Assembly (NCBI GenBank): GCA_016202695.1
Contig: JACQOE010000027.1
Span: forward strand, 23,462 to 87,461
DNA from: Pseudomonadota bacterium
GTDB taxonomy: Bacteria; Pseudomonadota; Alphaproteobacteria; JACQOE01
Direction of reading: 5' to 3'
Length of the DNA: 64,000 bases
Shown: positions 28,648 to 36,603 of the stretch, piece after piece
Layout of the letters: each line of letters opens with the position of its first letter
Numbering within the stretch: position 1 is the first letter of the stretch
The notes under the pieces: generated by a model
What the model was told of the DNA's origin: nothing
Databases searched by the model: none
The model's input: only the letters and a program-made list of their open reading frames with translations
Program-made: the position numbers and the translations under genes

Positions 28648-29964
28648 CTACCGGTAGGCCACCAGCTCGCCGTCGCGGGTGAGGAACAGGATGGTGTCGC
28701 CGGCGATGATGGGGGCGGTGGCCACCCCGTCGGGCAGCCGGACGCTCCCCATGATGCGCCCGGTGTAGGGCGAGACGGCGAGCGCCTGCCCCTGCGAGCC
28801 GGCGACGATCAGCCGGTCGCTCGCCAGCACCGGCCCGGTCCAGGTGATCGGCCCCTTGCGCTTCGCCGGGTCCTCGAAGCCGGGCAGGCTGGCGACCCAC
28901 AGGATGCGCCCGTCGGCGCGCTGCAGGGAGACGAGCTCGCCGGCGTTGGCGAGCAGGAAGACGTAGTCGCCGGCGACCCAGGGCGTCTCGATGCCGCCGA
29001 TGTCACGCTCCCAGAGGCGCTGGCCGCTGCGCAGGTCGATGGCGACGAAGAGGCCGCTGTTGTTGACCGCGAAGACCCGGCCGCGGTCGATCACCGGCAG
29101 CCCGCGGATGTCGGGGAGCGCCGATCCGGCCCCCGCCCGCCGGCCGACGGCGAGCGAGTCGGACCACAGCACGCGCCCGTTCTCGACCCGGAAGGCGAAC
29201 AGCTCGCCCGAGGAATAGGCCGCCACCACCACCTCGCCGTCGGCGGCCGGGCTCGCCGCGCCGAGCAGGCTGGCGGTCTCGGAGATGCCCCGGTGCGACC
29301 AGAGAGTCGAGCCGTCCTCGGCCGAGACCGCGAAGAGTTGGTTGTCGACGGTGACGACGAAGAGACGCCCGTCGATCACGGTCGGCGGCGCCCGCATGGG
29401 GCCGAGCAGCGAGCGCCGCCACCGGACCTCGCCCTTCTCCGCGTCGAGCGCCAGGACCTCGGCGAGGCCGCTGGCGACGAACACCCGCCCGTCGTTGAAG
29501 GCGACCCCGCCGCCCAACAGCCCGTCGCGCTCGTCGCCGGGAAGGGTCTCGGTCCGCCACAGCCGACGGCCGTCCCTGATGTCGAAGGCGGAAACGTTTC
29601 CGCCCGAGTCCATGGCGAACACCTTGCCCGCGGCCGCGACCGGCGGCGTGATCAGCCGCTGGCGCGTGCTCGAACCGCTGCCGATGTTGGCCCGCCACAC
29701 CATGCGCGGCGCGTCGGCGATGGCGATATGGTGCATGGCGTGGTCGGGGTAGCCCCCGGCCTGCGGCCATTCCGGGTTGGGCGTGGGGCGAGGGAGCCGG
29801 ACGCTGCGCTCCCCCGCTCCGGGGTCGGGCTTGAGTTCCTTCTCGGCGGACAGCACCGAGACTCGCTCGCCGGGGAGCGGCACCTTGACCTCGCCGAACC
29901 ACGAGTCGCAGCCTGCGGCGAGGAGCGCCGCGGCGAGGACGAAAGCGAGCCGAGGCCGAGGCAT
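28648..29964 (-). CDS. bamB: Outer-membrane protein assembly lipoprotein BamB
   Basis: 438 residues from the ATG at 29964. A lipoprotein signal peptide ends in the lipobox L-L-A-A-G-C; a GTG seven codons upstream is less likely. The rest is an eight-bladed PQQ/YfgL-like beta-propeller, with repeated pattern G-x-V-x-A-x-x-x-x-x-G-x-x-x-W and D-G-R segments. It is the BamA-binding scaffold of the Bam complex that folds outer-membrane proteins. The gene lies 24 bases after the YfgM-like gene. Confidence 0.92.
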   Translation of the reverse strand: MPRPRLAFVLAAALLAAGCDSWFGEVKVPLPGERVSVLSAEKELKPDPGAGERSVRLPRPTPNPEWPQAGGYPDHAMHHIAIADAPRMVWRANIGSGSSTRQRLITPPVAAAGKVFAMDSGGNVSAFDIRDGRRLWRTETLPGDERDGLLGGGVAFNDGRVFVASGLAEVLALDAEKGEVRWRRSLLGPMRAPPTVIDGRLFVVTVDNQLFAVSAEDGSTLWSHRGISETASLLGAASPAADGEVVVAAYSSGELFAFRVENGRVLWSDSLAVGRRAGAGSALPDIRGLPVIDRGRVFAVNNSGLFVAIDLRSGQRLWERDIGGIETPWVAGDYVFLLANAGELVSLQRADGRILWVASLPGFEDPAKRKGPITWTGPVLASDRLIVAGSQGQALAVSPYTGRIMGSVRLPDGVATAPIIAGDTILFLTRDGELVAYR

Positions 29965-29988
29965 CGCCGATCGGGCCCCGTGCACCGC

Positions 29989-30633
29989 TCAGGCGCCCAG
30001 CGCCTTGAGCAGTTCCGCGGCTCGCGCCCGGGTGCCGTCGGGCGCCTCGCCGTCGTCGACCAGCTGCTTGAGGAGGCCGACGGCGCGCTCGCGCTGCCCC
30101 TGGCGCTCGGCGAGGAGCGCCTGAATCTCAAGCGCGCTGTGGCGCCACGGATCGTCCGGCTTGACCAAGGGCGCGACGCGCGCCTCCAGGGCCGACGCGT
30201 CGCCGTCGTCGACCTGGGAGAGCACGAGAAGCAGCACCGCGAGCTCCCGGTAGAGCCGGTCGACCCCCCGGTCCTCGGCGATCGTCTCGTATGCCTCGAC
30301 CGCCCGCGCCTTGGCCCCCGCCTCGAGGAGGAGCGCCGCCTGGCGCAGCCGGGCGAGCACCTGATAGCCGGCCGAGGCGCCGTCGGCGAGCCGCGCCAGG
30401 GCCTCGATCGCGGCCTCCTTCCTGCCCGCCTGGGCGAGCGCGAGCGCCTCCTGGAAGCGCCGGCTGTCGCCCTCGAGCTGCTGGGTGCGGTAGTAGGTCC
30501 ACCCCTCGCGGCCGGCGACCGCGGCCACGATCAGGAACACCGCGAGGTAGACGTAACGGCTGTACTTCCGCCACAGGCGCGCGTACTGCTCCTGCCGGAG
30601 TTCCTCGTCGACTTCGCGGAAGATATCGGCCAC
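29989..30633 (-). CDS. YfgM-like membrane-anchored TPR protein
   Basis: 214 residues from GTG at 30633 (V-A-D-I-F-R-E-V-D-E-E-L-R); TTG at 30639 is the only earlier choice. A cytoplasmic N-terminal helix (about 1-25) and one transmembrane segment (about 28-47) precede an alpha-helical TPR-like periplasmic domain. The position immediately upstream of bamB and der fits YfgM, an accessory of the SecYEG translocon that links secretion with periplasmic chaperones. Exact orthology is inferred from context more than motifs. Confidence 0.8.
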   Translation of the reverse strand: MADIFREVDEELRQEQYARLWRKYSRYVYLAVFLIVAAVAGREGWTYYRTQQLEGDSRRFQEALALAQAGRKEAAIEALARLADGASAGYQVLARLRQAALLLEAGAKARAVEAYETIAEDRGVDRLYRELAVLLLVLSQVDDGDASALEARVAPLVKPDDPWRHSALEIQALLAERQGQRERAVGLLKQLVDDGEAPDGTRARAAELLKALGA

Positions 30634-30671
30634 CGCCAACCCCGTTCGGCTAACCCCTCAAAGCGGGCGCT

Positions 30672-30700
30672 AACATAGCCCCTGAGTGCGGCGAAGGCAA
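30672..30700 (-). promoter_or_regulatory. Promoter of the yfgM-like/bamB/der operon
   Basis: On the minus strand, TTGCCT (30700-30695) and TATGTT (30677-30672) are spaced 17 bp, about 40 bases before the GTG start. Confidence 0.45.
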
Positions 30701-30775
30701 ACCTGGGCGGGCGTCCCCTGGCACCTCACAATCGGGCTTAAACCGCGACCGATTCGGGGTTATTCTCGGAGGCCG

Positions 30776-31234
30776 ATGGTAGTCGAATCAAGCACTCTGG
30801 CGACGGCGCCCGTTCGCCATTCCTCCCGCCAGCGGCCACGGGCGAAGGGTTCGTCCGCGGCGGGGGCGGGGCTGCTTCTGCTCGCCGCCGTCGGCCTTGC
30901 CGGCTGCGCCGGACCTGCCGCCGTTCTCACCGGTTATGCCGCCGCCGAGGGCGTCAGCCTGGTGACCACCGACAAGCTGATCGAGGACCACGTCGCCTCG
31001 TCGTCGCGGGCGCAGGAGTGCTCGACGGTGGGCGCGCTCGAGGGCAAGCCCTACTGCAAGGACCGGGCGGCGGCGCCGGCGCGCGAGGCCGCCTATTGCT
31101 ACCGCACGCTCGGCCGGGTCGAATGCTTCGACCAGCCCGATCCCAGCCGCTCCAGCGTCGCCGATTTCGGCGCTCGCGCCGGCTCGGCGCCACAGGGAGG
31201 CCGGACGCAGGCGCGTCCGGCCGGGGTGCGTTAG
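30776..31234 (+). CDS. Small cysteine-containing lipoprotein, unknown function
   Basis: 152 residues from the ATG at 30776, chosen because TCGGAGG lies immediately upstream; the frame is open further back without a ribosome site. A basic N-terminal stretch leads to a hydrophobic core and a lipobox-like A-V-G-L-A-G-C. The mature part keeps four further cysteines (A-Q-E-C, P-Y-C-K, A-Y-C-Y, V-E-C-F), ending in the pattern Y-C-Y-R-T-L-G-R-V-E-C-F-D-Q-P. The start of the protein is unusually long for a lipoprotein signal. DUF2794 follows after 3 bases. No function is assigned. Confidence 0.75.
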   Translation: MVVESSTLATAPVRHSSRQRPRAKGSSAAGAGLLLLAAVGLAGCAGPAAVLTGYAAAEGVSLVTTDKLIEDHVASSSRAQECSTVGALEGKPYCKDRAAAPAREAAYCYRTLGRVECFDQPDPSRSSVADFGARAGSAPQGGRTQARPAGVR

Positions 31235-31237
31235 GCC

Positions 31238-31630
31238 ATGGACCTGGGGCATGCGGCAGAGCCCGGCGCCGCCGATCCGCAGCATCGCCCCGTGACCGCC
31301 CCCATCCCCCTCCCGAAGCCGCGTCCGCGGCCCGAGTTCGTCGGCTTCAGCCGGTCCGAGCTGCACGGGCTCCTGGAGCTCTACACCCGGCGGGTGGTGG
31401 CCGGGCAATGGCGCGACTACGCCATCGACCACGGCCGGGGGATGGCGGTCTTCTCGATCTATCGGCGCTCGCTGGAGAGCCCGATGTATTCGGTCATGAA
31501 GCTCGGCTCCGGCGCCGGGCGGCCCGGCGAGTACGTCGTCGTCCGCGGCCATCGGGTGCTGAAGCGGGCCCGTACCCTGAGCGAGGCGGTCGAGGTGCTG
31601 GACCGGCAGCCGATCCCGGTGCCGGGCTAA
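31238..31630 (+). CDS. DUF2794 family protein
   Basis: 130 residues. A Pro-rich start leads to the conserved core F-S-R-S-E-L-H-G-L-L-E-L-Y, A-G-Q-W-R-D-Y-A-I-D and M-A-V-F-S-I-Y-R-R, which matches my memory of DUF2794, a small cytoplasmic family largely confined to alphaproteobacteria. It probably shares an operon with the preceding lipoprotein. Function unknown. Confidence 0.75.
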   Translation: MDLGHAAEPGAADPQHRPVTAPIPLPKPRPRPEFVGFSRSELHGLLELYTRRVVAGQWRDYAIDHGRGMAVFSIYRRSLESPMYSVMKLGSGAGRPGEYVVVRGHRVLKRARTLSEAVEVLDRQPIPVPG

Positions 31631-31740
31631 TCCCCTGGATACGGGCCTGGCCGAAGCCTATATCCGATGCGAGGTCCCGGCGCCGGCGCCGGGCGAAACC
31701 GGCCGGTGAAGGGTTGCGCGAAGCGGGGGACACGACACCG

Positions 31741-32496
31741 ATGCGAGCATTCGCCGCCATCGTCGGCGTCGTCCTGCTCCTGCTTTCCGGGAGCGCCGCG
31801 GCCGCCACCTTCGAGGAGGGTCTCGCCGCCCTCAACAAGGGTAGCGAGCGCAAGGCGGTCGAGATTTGGACCAAGCTCGGCCGCGAGGGGGATGTCCAGT
31901 CTCAGTTCGCCCTCGGATTCCTGTACTTCCACGGCACCGCGGTCAGCGAGCACCAGGCCAAGGCCGCCTACTGGTTCGAGCAGGCGGCAAAGCAAGGCCA
32001 TCCCGGCGCCCAGTATCATCTCGGTCTGATGTACGAGCGGGGGATCGGCACCCGTCGCGATTTCTTCCGGGCGGCCGAGTGGTACCAACTGGCGGTCGAG
32101 TGGGGCGACCACCGCGAGGCGAAGTACGCCCTCGGGCTCATGTACCTGCGCGGCCGGGGGTTGCCGCGCAACGAGTCGAAGGCGGTCGAGCTGATCCGCG
32201 CCGCCGCCGACCAGAATCACCACCTCGCCCAGTTCATCATGGGCGACCTGTACGAGAACGGCTGGGGCGTGGAGAAGGACTTCATCGAGGCCTTCAAATG
32301 GTACCAGCTCGCCCATCGCGGCGGCGCCGTGCTCAACGACGGCAAGAGCGACTACAAGGTGAACGAGCGGGTGGCCAAGCTCGCCGAGCAGATGACGCCG
32401 TTCGAGCTGGCGCAGTCGGAGCGCCGGATCAACTCCTGGCTCTCGAGCCACCCCGAAAGCAAAGAGGACGAGCCGAAGAAGGCCAAGAAGGGTTAG
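31741..32496 (+). CDS. Secreted Sel1-like repeat protein
   Basis: 251 residues from the ATG at 31741. A signal peptide (A-F-A-A-I-V-G-V-V-L-L-L-L-S-G-S-A-A-A-A) precedes four or five Sel1-type repeats with the pattern A-x-x-x-L-G-x-x-Y-x-x-G-x-G-x-x-x-D-x-x-x-A-x-x-W-Y/F, for example Y-H-L-G-L-M-Y-E-R-G-I-G. A lysine-rich tail ends the protein. Sel1 proteins scaffold complexes, often in the envelope. The partner is unknown. Confidence 0.85.
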   Translation: MRAFAAIVGVVLLLLSGSAAAATFEEGLAALNKGSERKAVEIWTKLGREGDVQSQFALGFLYFHGTAVSEHQAKAAYWFEQAAKQGHPGAQYHLGLMYERGIGTRRDFFRAAEWYQLAVEWGDHREAKYALGLMYLRGRGLPRNESKAVELIRAAADQNHHLAQFIMGDLYENGWGVEKDFIEAFKWYQLAHRGGAVLNDGKSDYKVNERVAKLAEQMTPFELAQSERRINSWLSSHPESKEDEPKKAKKG

Positions 32497-32542
32497 GCCA
32501 CCCCCGGCCAGCGACGCCAGCGGAACAGGGAGCGACCTCGGC

Positions 32543-33319
32543 GTGATCGAGAGCCTCGGGCGCTATCGCCTCGACGGGCGCGTCGCCGTTATCACCGGCG
32601 CCGGCGGCGGGATCGGGCGGGCGATCGGCGCCGCCCTCGCCGGTGCCGGGGCGTGCGTCGCCCTCACCGACTTCGACGTCGCCGCGGCCGAGGACGCGGC
32701 GGAGGCGCTCTCCGGCACCGGACTGGCGGCGGAGGCGCACCGGCTGGACGTGACCCGGGAGGACGAGGTTGCGGCCGTGATCGGCGCCGTCGCCAGGGCC
32801 CACGGCCGCCTCGACATGCTCGTCAACAACGCCGGCATCGGCGCCCGCATGCCGGCGACCGAGCTTCCCGCCGACACCTGGCGGCGCGTCCTCGAGGTCA
32901 ACCTCACCGGCAGCTTCCTCTGCGCCCGCGAGGCGGCGCGGACGATGCTCGAACGGCGCCGGGGCGCGATCGTCACCGTCGCCTCGATCATGGGGCTGGT
33001 CGGCGGGGGGCTCTATCCCAACCCGGCCTATCAGGCGAGCAAGGGGGCGCTCGTCAACCTCACCCGCACGCTGGCGCTGGAGTGGGCCCCCCATGGGATC
33101 AGGGTCAACGCGGTGGCGCCCACCTTCGTGCGGACTCCCCTCACCGAGAAGCTCCTCGCCGACGCCGAGATGGAGCGCGCGATCCTCGCCAACACGCCGC
33201 TGGGCCGCCTCGCCGAGCCCGAGGAGGTGGCGGCAGCGGTGCTCTTCCTCGCCGGCGACGCCGCGGCGATGATCACCGGCCACACCCTGCCGGTGGACGG
33301 GGGCTGGCTCGCGCGTTAG
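32543..33319 (+). CDS. SDR family oxidoreductase
   Basis: 258 residues from GTG at 32543. Classical SDR: T-G-A-G-G-G-I-G-R-A-I at about 18-28, N-N-A-G-I-G near 95, catalytic S-I-M-G / Y-Q-A-S-K, and the C-terminal T-L-P-V-D-G-G-W signature of dehydrogenases resembling FabG and sugar/alcohol dehydrogenases. Converges on another SDR gene that ends 27 bases away on the opposite strand. The substrate is not inferable. Confidence 0.85.
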   Translation: MIESLGRYRLDGRVAVITGAGGGIGRAIGAALAGAGACVALTDFDVAAAEDAAEALSGTGLAAEAHRLDVTREDEVAAVIGAVARAHGRLDMLVNNAGIGARMPATELPADTWRRVLEVNLTGSFLCAREAARTMLERRRGAIVTVASIMGLVGGGLYPNPAYQASKGALVNLTRTLALEWAPHGIRVNAVAPTFVRTPLTEKLLADAEMERAILANTPLGRLAEPEEVAAAVLFLAGDAAAMITGHTLPVDGGWLAR

Positions 33320-33346
33320 GGCATGATCTTCCCGGCCCCGCGCCGG

Positions 33347-34138
33347 TCAATAGGTCGCGCGCCCGCCCGAGAGATCGAAGGTGAAGCCGGTGGTGAAGCT
33401 CGCCGCCGGCGAGACGATCCAGGCGATCATGCGCGCGACCTCGTCCGGCTCGCCGGTCCGGCGCATGGGGATGCGTTCGGTCATATAGCGGACGGTCGCC
33501 TCGGGCAGGGCCTCGACGAGCGGCGTGCGGATCACGGCCGGGGCGAGCCCGTTCACGGTCACGCCTGTCTCGGCGTAGTCCTTGGCGAGCGACTTGACCA
33601 GCCCGATCATCCCGGCTTTGCTGGCGGAGTAGGCGGCCATGCCGGCATTCCCCTCCTTGCCGGCGATCGAGGCGATGTGGAGGAGTCGCCCGTAGCCCTG
33701 CCCCAGCATCCGCGGCAGCACCGCCTTGGAGAGCGCCATCGCCCCCCTCAGGTTCACCCGGCAGACTCGGTCGAACTCGTCGAGCGTGACCTCGTGGCCC
33801 TTGACGTTGGTCCGCCCGGTGATGCCGGCGGAATTGACGAGCGCACGGATCGGCCCGAACGCGCCCTCGACCCGGTCGAGGGCGGGCGCGATCGTCGCCT
33901 CGTCGGTCACGTCGACGGCGCCGGCGATCGCCCGCCCGCCGGCGGCCGCGATCGCGCCGGCCGCGGCCGCGGCCCCCGCCGGCTCGAGGTCGAGGCAGCC
34001 GACCGCGGCCCCGAGCCCGCCGAGGAATTCCGCCGCCCGGCGCCCGATCCCGCTCGCCGCGCCGACGACGACCACCGCGTAAGCCTCGCCGCCGGCGAGG
34101 AAGCGGGAGAAATCACCGATGTCCAGTCCCGCGCTCAC
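33347..34138 (-). CDS. SDR family oxidoreductase
   Basis: 263 residues from GTG at 34138. The motifs are V-G-A-A-S-G-I-G-R-R at about 24-33, N-S-A-G-I-T-G, S-I-A-G-K-E-G and Y-S-A-S-K; the first motif replaces the usual T-G with V-G. A G-F-T-F-D-L-S-G-G-R tail matches 3-oxoacyl/3-hydroxyacyl-type dehydrogenases. It is the third gene of the dihydroorotase-family / quinone-oxidoreductase-like operon, 23 bases after the second. Confidence 0.85.
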   Translation of the reverse strand: MSAGLDIGDFSRFLAGGEAYAVVVVGAASGIGRRAAEFLGGLGAAVGCLDLEPAGAAAAAGAIAAAGGRAIAGAVDVTDEATIAPALDRVEGAFGPIRALVNSAGITGRTNVKGHEVTLDEFDRVCRVNLRGAMALSKAVLPRMLGQGYGRLLHIASIAGKEGNAGMAAYSASKAGMIGLVKSLAKDYAETGVTVNGLAPAVIRTPLVEALPEATVRYMTERIPMRRTGEPDEVARMIAWIVSPAASFTTGFTFDLSGGRATY

Positions 34139-34161
34139 GCCCCCGGCCCCACCCGTACCTC

Positions 34162-35169
34162 CTAGCGGCGCGGGTCGACGACGATACGCCCGCGCACCCG
34201 CCCGGCGAGGATCTCCTCGGCGAGGCCGGGAAGGTCGCGCAGGCCCACCTCCCGGGTCATGCCGTCGATCTTCGCCGCCGGGAGGTCGCGCGCGAGCCGC
34301 CGCCATGCCTCCTCGCGCCGGGGCATCGCGCACATGACCGAGTCGACTCCCAGCAGATTGACCCCGCGAAGGAGGAAGGGAAGCACGTTCCCCGGAAACT
34401 CGTTGCCCCCGGCGAGGCCGCAGGCCGCGCAGGAGGCGTGATAGCGGAGGCTCGCGAGGGCGCGGGCGAGCGTGGTCCCGCCGACCGAATCGATCGCCCC
34501 GGCCCAGCGCTCGGAGAGGAGCGGCCGCTCGGGCGCCGGCGCGGTCTCGGCCCGGGGGACGATCTCGGCCGCGCCCAGCGCCCTGAGGTAATCGGCGTTC
34601 TCCGGCCGGCCGGTGGCGGCGGCGACCCGGTGCCCGAGGCCAGCGAGCAGCGCCACCGCCACGCTCCCCAGGCCCCCGGAGGCACCGGTGACCAGCACCT
34701 CGCCCCCCGCCTCGGGCTCGAGGCCGTGCTCCTCCAGCGCCATCACCGCCAGCATGGCGGTGAAGCCGGCGGTGCCGATCGCCATCGCCCGGCGCGCGTC
34801 CATCCCGGCGGGAAGCTTCACCAGCCAGTCGGATTTCACCCGCGCCCGCGCCGCGTAGCCGCCGAACTGCGCCTCGCCGACGCGATAGCCGGTGAGGAGC
34901 ACGCCATCGCCGGGGCGGAAGCGGGGCGAGGCGGACTTGAGGACGTTGCCGGCGAAATCGACCCCGGGCACGTGCGGATAGCGCCGCACCATCCGCCCGA
35001 GCCCCTTGAGGATCATTCCGTCCTTGTAGTTGAGGGTCGAGTAGGCGACCTCGACGGTGACGTCGCCCTCGGGTAGGTCCGCCTCCCCGATCTCGCGCAG
35101 CTCCGCCCGCACGCCGCCCTCGCGCTCCTCGAGCACGAGGGCGGGGAAGCGGGCGTCCGCGGCGCTCAT
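34162..35169 (-). CDS. MDR-type acrylyl-CoA reductase-like oxidoreductase (YhdH/AcuI family)
   Basis: 335 residues from the ATG overlapping the previous stop (ATGA). Zinc-free medium-chain reductase: the N-terminal GroES-like fold has Y-S-T-L-N-Y-K-D-G, P-G-V-D-F-A-G-N-V; the Rossmann loop is V-T-G-A-S-G-G-L-G-S-V-A; and the family pattern C-G-L-A-G-G-N appears near residue 250. YhdH/AcuI enzymes reduce acrylyl-CoA or related enones with NADPH. Why it is coupled to a dihydroorotase-family gene is unclear. Confidence 0.85.
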   Translation of the reverse strand: MSAADARFPALVLEEREGGVRAELREIGEADLPEGDVTVEVAYSTLNYKDGMILKGLGRMVRRYPHVPGVDFAGNVLKSASPRFRPGDGVLLTGYRVGEAQFGGYAARARVKSDWLVKLPAGMDARRAMAIGTAGFTAMLAVMALEEHGLEPEAGGEVLVTGASGGLGSVAVALLAGLGHRVAAATGRPENADYLRALGAAEIVPRAETAPAPERPLLSERWAGAIDSVGGTTLARALASLRYHASCAACGLAGGNEFPGNVLPFLLRGVNLLGVDSVMCAMPRREEAWRRLARDLPAAKIDGMTREVGLRDLPGLAEEILAGRVRGRIVVDPRR

Positions 35170-36512
35170 CGGGCCGCCGGCGCGAGCGCGTCGCCGAAGC
35201 GGGCAAGCCTGCCGATCGGCTCGCCGATCAGCTCGTCCTCGCGCATCACGATGTTGCCGCGGACGACGGTGGCGACAGGCCAGCCGGTGACGCCGACGCC
35301 GTCGAAGCAGGTCCAGCCGCAGACGGCGACGATCCAGTCGTTGCTGATGGTGCGCTTCTTCTTGAGGTCGACGACGGTGAGGTCGGCGTCGTAGCCGCGC
35401 GCGATCCGCCCCTTGCCGACGAGCCCGAAGGCGCGGGCCGGGCCCGTGCACATCAGGTCGACGAAGCGCTCGATCGAGAGCCGGCCGGCGTTGACGTGGT
35501 CGAGCATGATCGGAACCGTCGTCTGCACGCCGGTCATGCCCGAGCCGGTGTGGGGATAGGGGTTCTGCTTGTTCTTCTTGGTGTGGGGGGCGTGATCGGA
35601 GCCGATCACGTCCACCAGCCCTTCGCGCACCGCCTTCCACAGCGCCTCGTAGTGCTCCTTGGTGCGGATCGGCGGGTTCATCACCGCGAAGCCGCCGAGC
35701 CTGTCATAAACGTCCGGCGCCCAGGCGGTAAGATGGTTGGGCAGCACCTCGACGGTCGCAAGGTCGCGGTAATCCTTGAGGAGCTCCATCTCCTCGGCGG
35801 TCGAGACGTGGAGGATGTGCGCCCGCCGCCCGGTCTTGCGGGCGAGCGCGATCAGGCGCTTGGTGCAGCGCACCGCGCATTCCACGTCGCGCCACTCCAT
35901 GTGCTTGATGTACGGATCCCCGTCCTTGATCAGCGCCCGGCGCTCGCGCATCCGGTACTCGTCCTCGGAGTGGTAGGCGATGCGGCGAAAGCCGTTCCGC
36001 ATCACCTTCTCGAGGTGCTCGTCGTCCTCGATCAGCAGGTTGCCGGTGGAAGCGCCGGCGAAGACCTTGATCCCGCAGACGTTGGGCTCGCGCTCGAGGG
36101 CGGCGAGCTCGGCGATGTTCTCCTTGCTGGCGCCGACATAGAGGCCCATGTCGCAGCGGATGCGGCCCTTCACGAACTCCCTCTTCCAGGCCAGCCGCTC
36201 CGACGAGGTGATCGCCGGGTTGGTGTTCGGCATGTCGAAGACGCAGGCCACGCCCCCCAGCACCGCCCCCGTCGATCCGGTGGCGATCGTGTCGCAGTCC
36301 TCGCTGCCCGGCTCGCGGAAGTGAACCTGGCTGTCGATGACCCCGGGGAGGACGTGCAACCCCTTGGCCTCGAGCGTGACCGCGGCCTCGGCGCGCGAGA
36401 GGTCGCCGAGGGCCTCGAACCGCCCGTTCCGCGCGCCGACGTCGGTCTTGACGGTGCCGCTCGGGGTGACGCAGGTGCCGCCCCTGACGATCAGGTCGAA
36501 TCTCTCCGCCAT
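35166..36512 (-). CDS. pyrC: Dihydroorotase-family amidohydrolase (PyrC-like)
   Basis: 448 residues from the ATG at 36512. Dihydroorotase-type motifs: P-G-V-I-D-S-Q-V-H-F-R-E-P-G (about 55-68), carbamylated-lysine region G-I-K-V-F-A-G-A-S-T-G, H in Y-H-S-E-D-E, H-I-L-H-V-S-T-A-E-E, and D-V-I-G-S-D-H-A-P-H-T. The first His of the usual H-x-H metal pair is Gln here; I recall the same Q-V-H form in other alphaproteobacterial dihydroorotase annotations, so it may be a subfamily trait. No pyrB lies next to it. It leads an operon with an MDR reductase and an SDR. Confidence 0.75.
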   Translation of the reverse strand: MAERFDLIVRGGTCVTPSGTVKTDVGARNGRFEALGDLSRAEAAVTLEAKGLHVLPGVIDSQVHFREPGSEDCDTIATGSTGAVLGGVACVFDMPNTNPAITSSERLAWKREFVKGRIRCDMGLYVGASKENIAELAALEREPNVCGIKVFAGASTGNLLIEDDEHLEKVMRNGFRRIAYHSEDEYRMRERRALIKDGDPYIKHMEWRDVECAVRCTKRLIALARKTGRRAHILHVSTAEEMELLKDYRDLATVEVLPNHLTAWAPDVYDRLGGFAVMNPPIRTKEHYEALWKAVREGLVDVIGSDHAPHTKKNKQNPYPHTGSGMTGVQTTVPIMLDHVNAGRLSIERFVDLMCTGPARAFGLVGKGRIARGYDADLTVVDLKKKRTISNDWIVAVCGWTCFDGVGVTGWPVATVVRGNIVMREDELIGEPIGRLARFGDALAPAAR

Positions 36513-36556
36513 CGCGGTTACTCCCCCTCCGGGTTGGACTGAGACGCGTCCGGGCG

Positions 36557-36584
36557 ATTGTAGGGCCGATCGGGGGCCGTGCAA
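36557..36584 (-). promoter_or_regulatory. Promoter of the pyrC-like/MDR/SDR operon
   Basis: On the minus strand, TTGCAC (36584-36579) and TACAAT (36562-36557) are spaced 16 bp; the leader to the ATG is about 40 bases and contains the ribosome site CCGGAGGGGGAG. Confidence 0.6.
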
Positions 36585-36603
36585 CACGACTCCGCGACAC
36601 GGG

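Noticed and set aside
33320..33346. GGGCATGATCTTCCC between two convergent SDR genes as another copy of the inverted-repeat end
   Set aside because: Similarity to the 50699 element is limited to a few bases; too short to claim.
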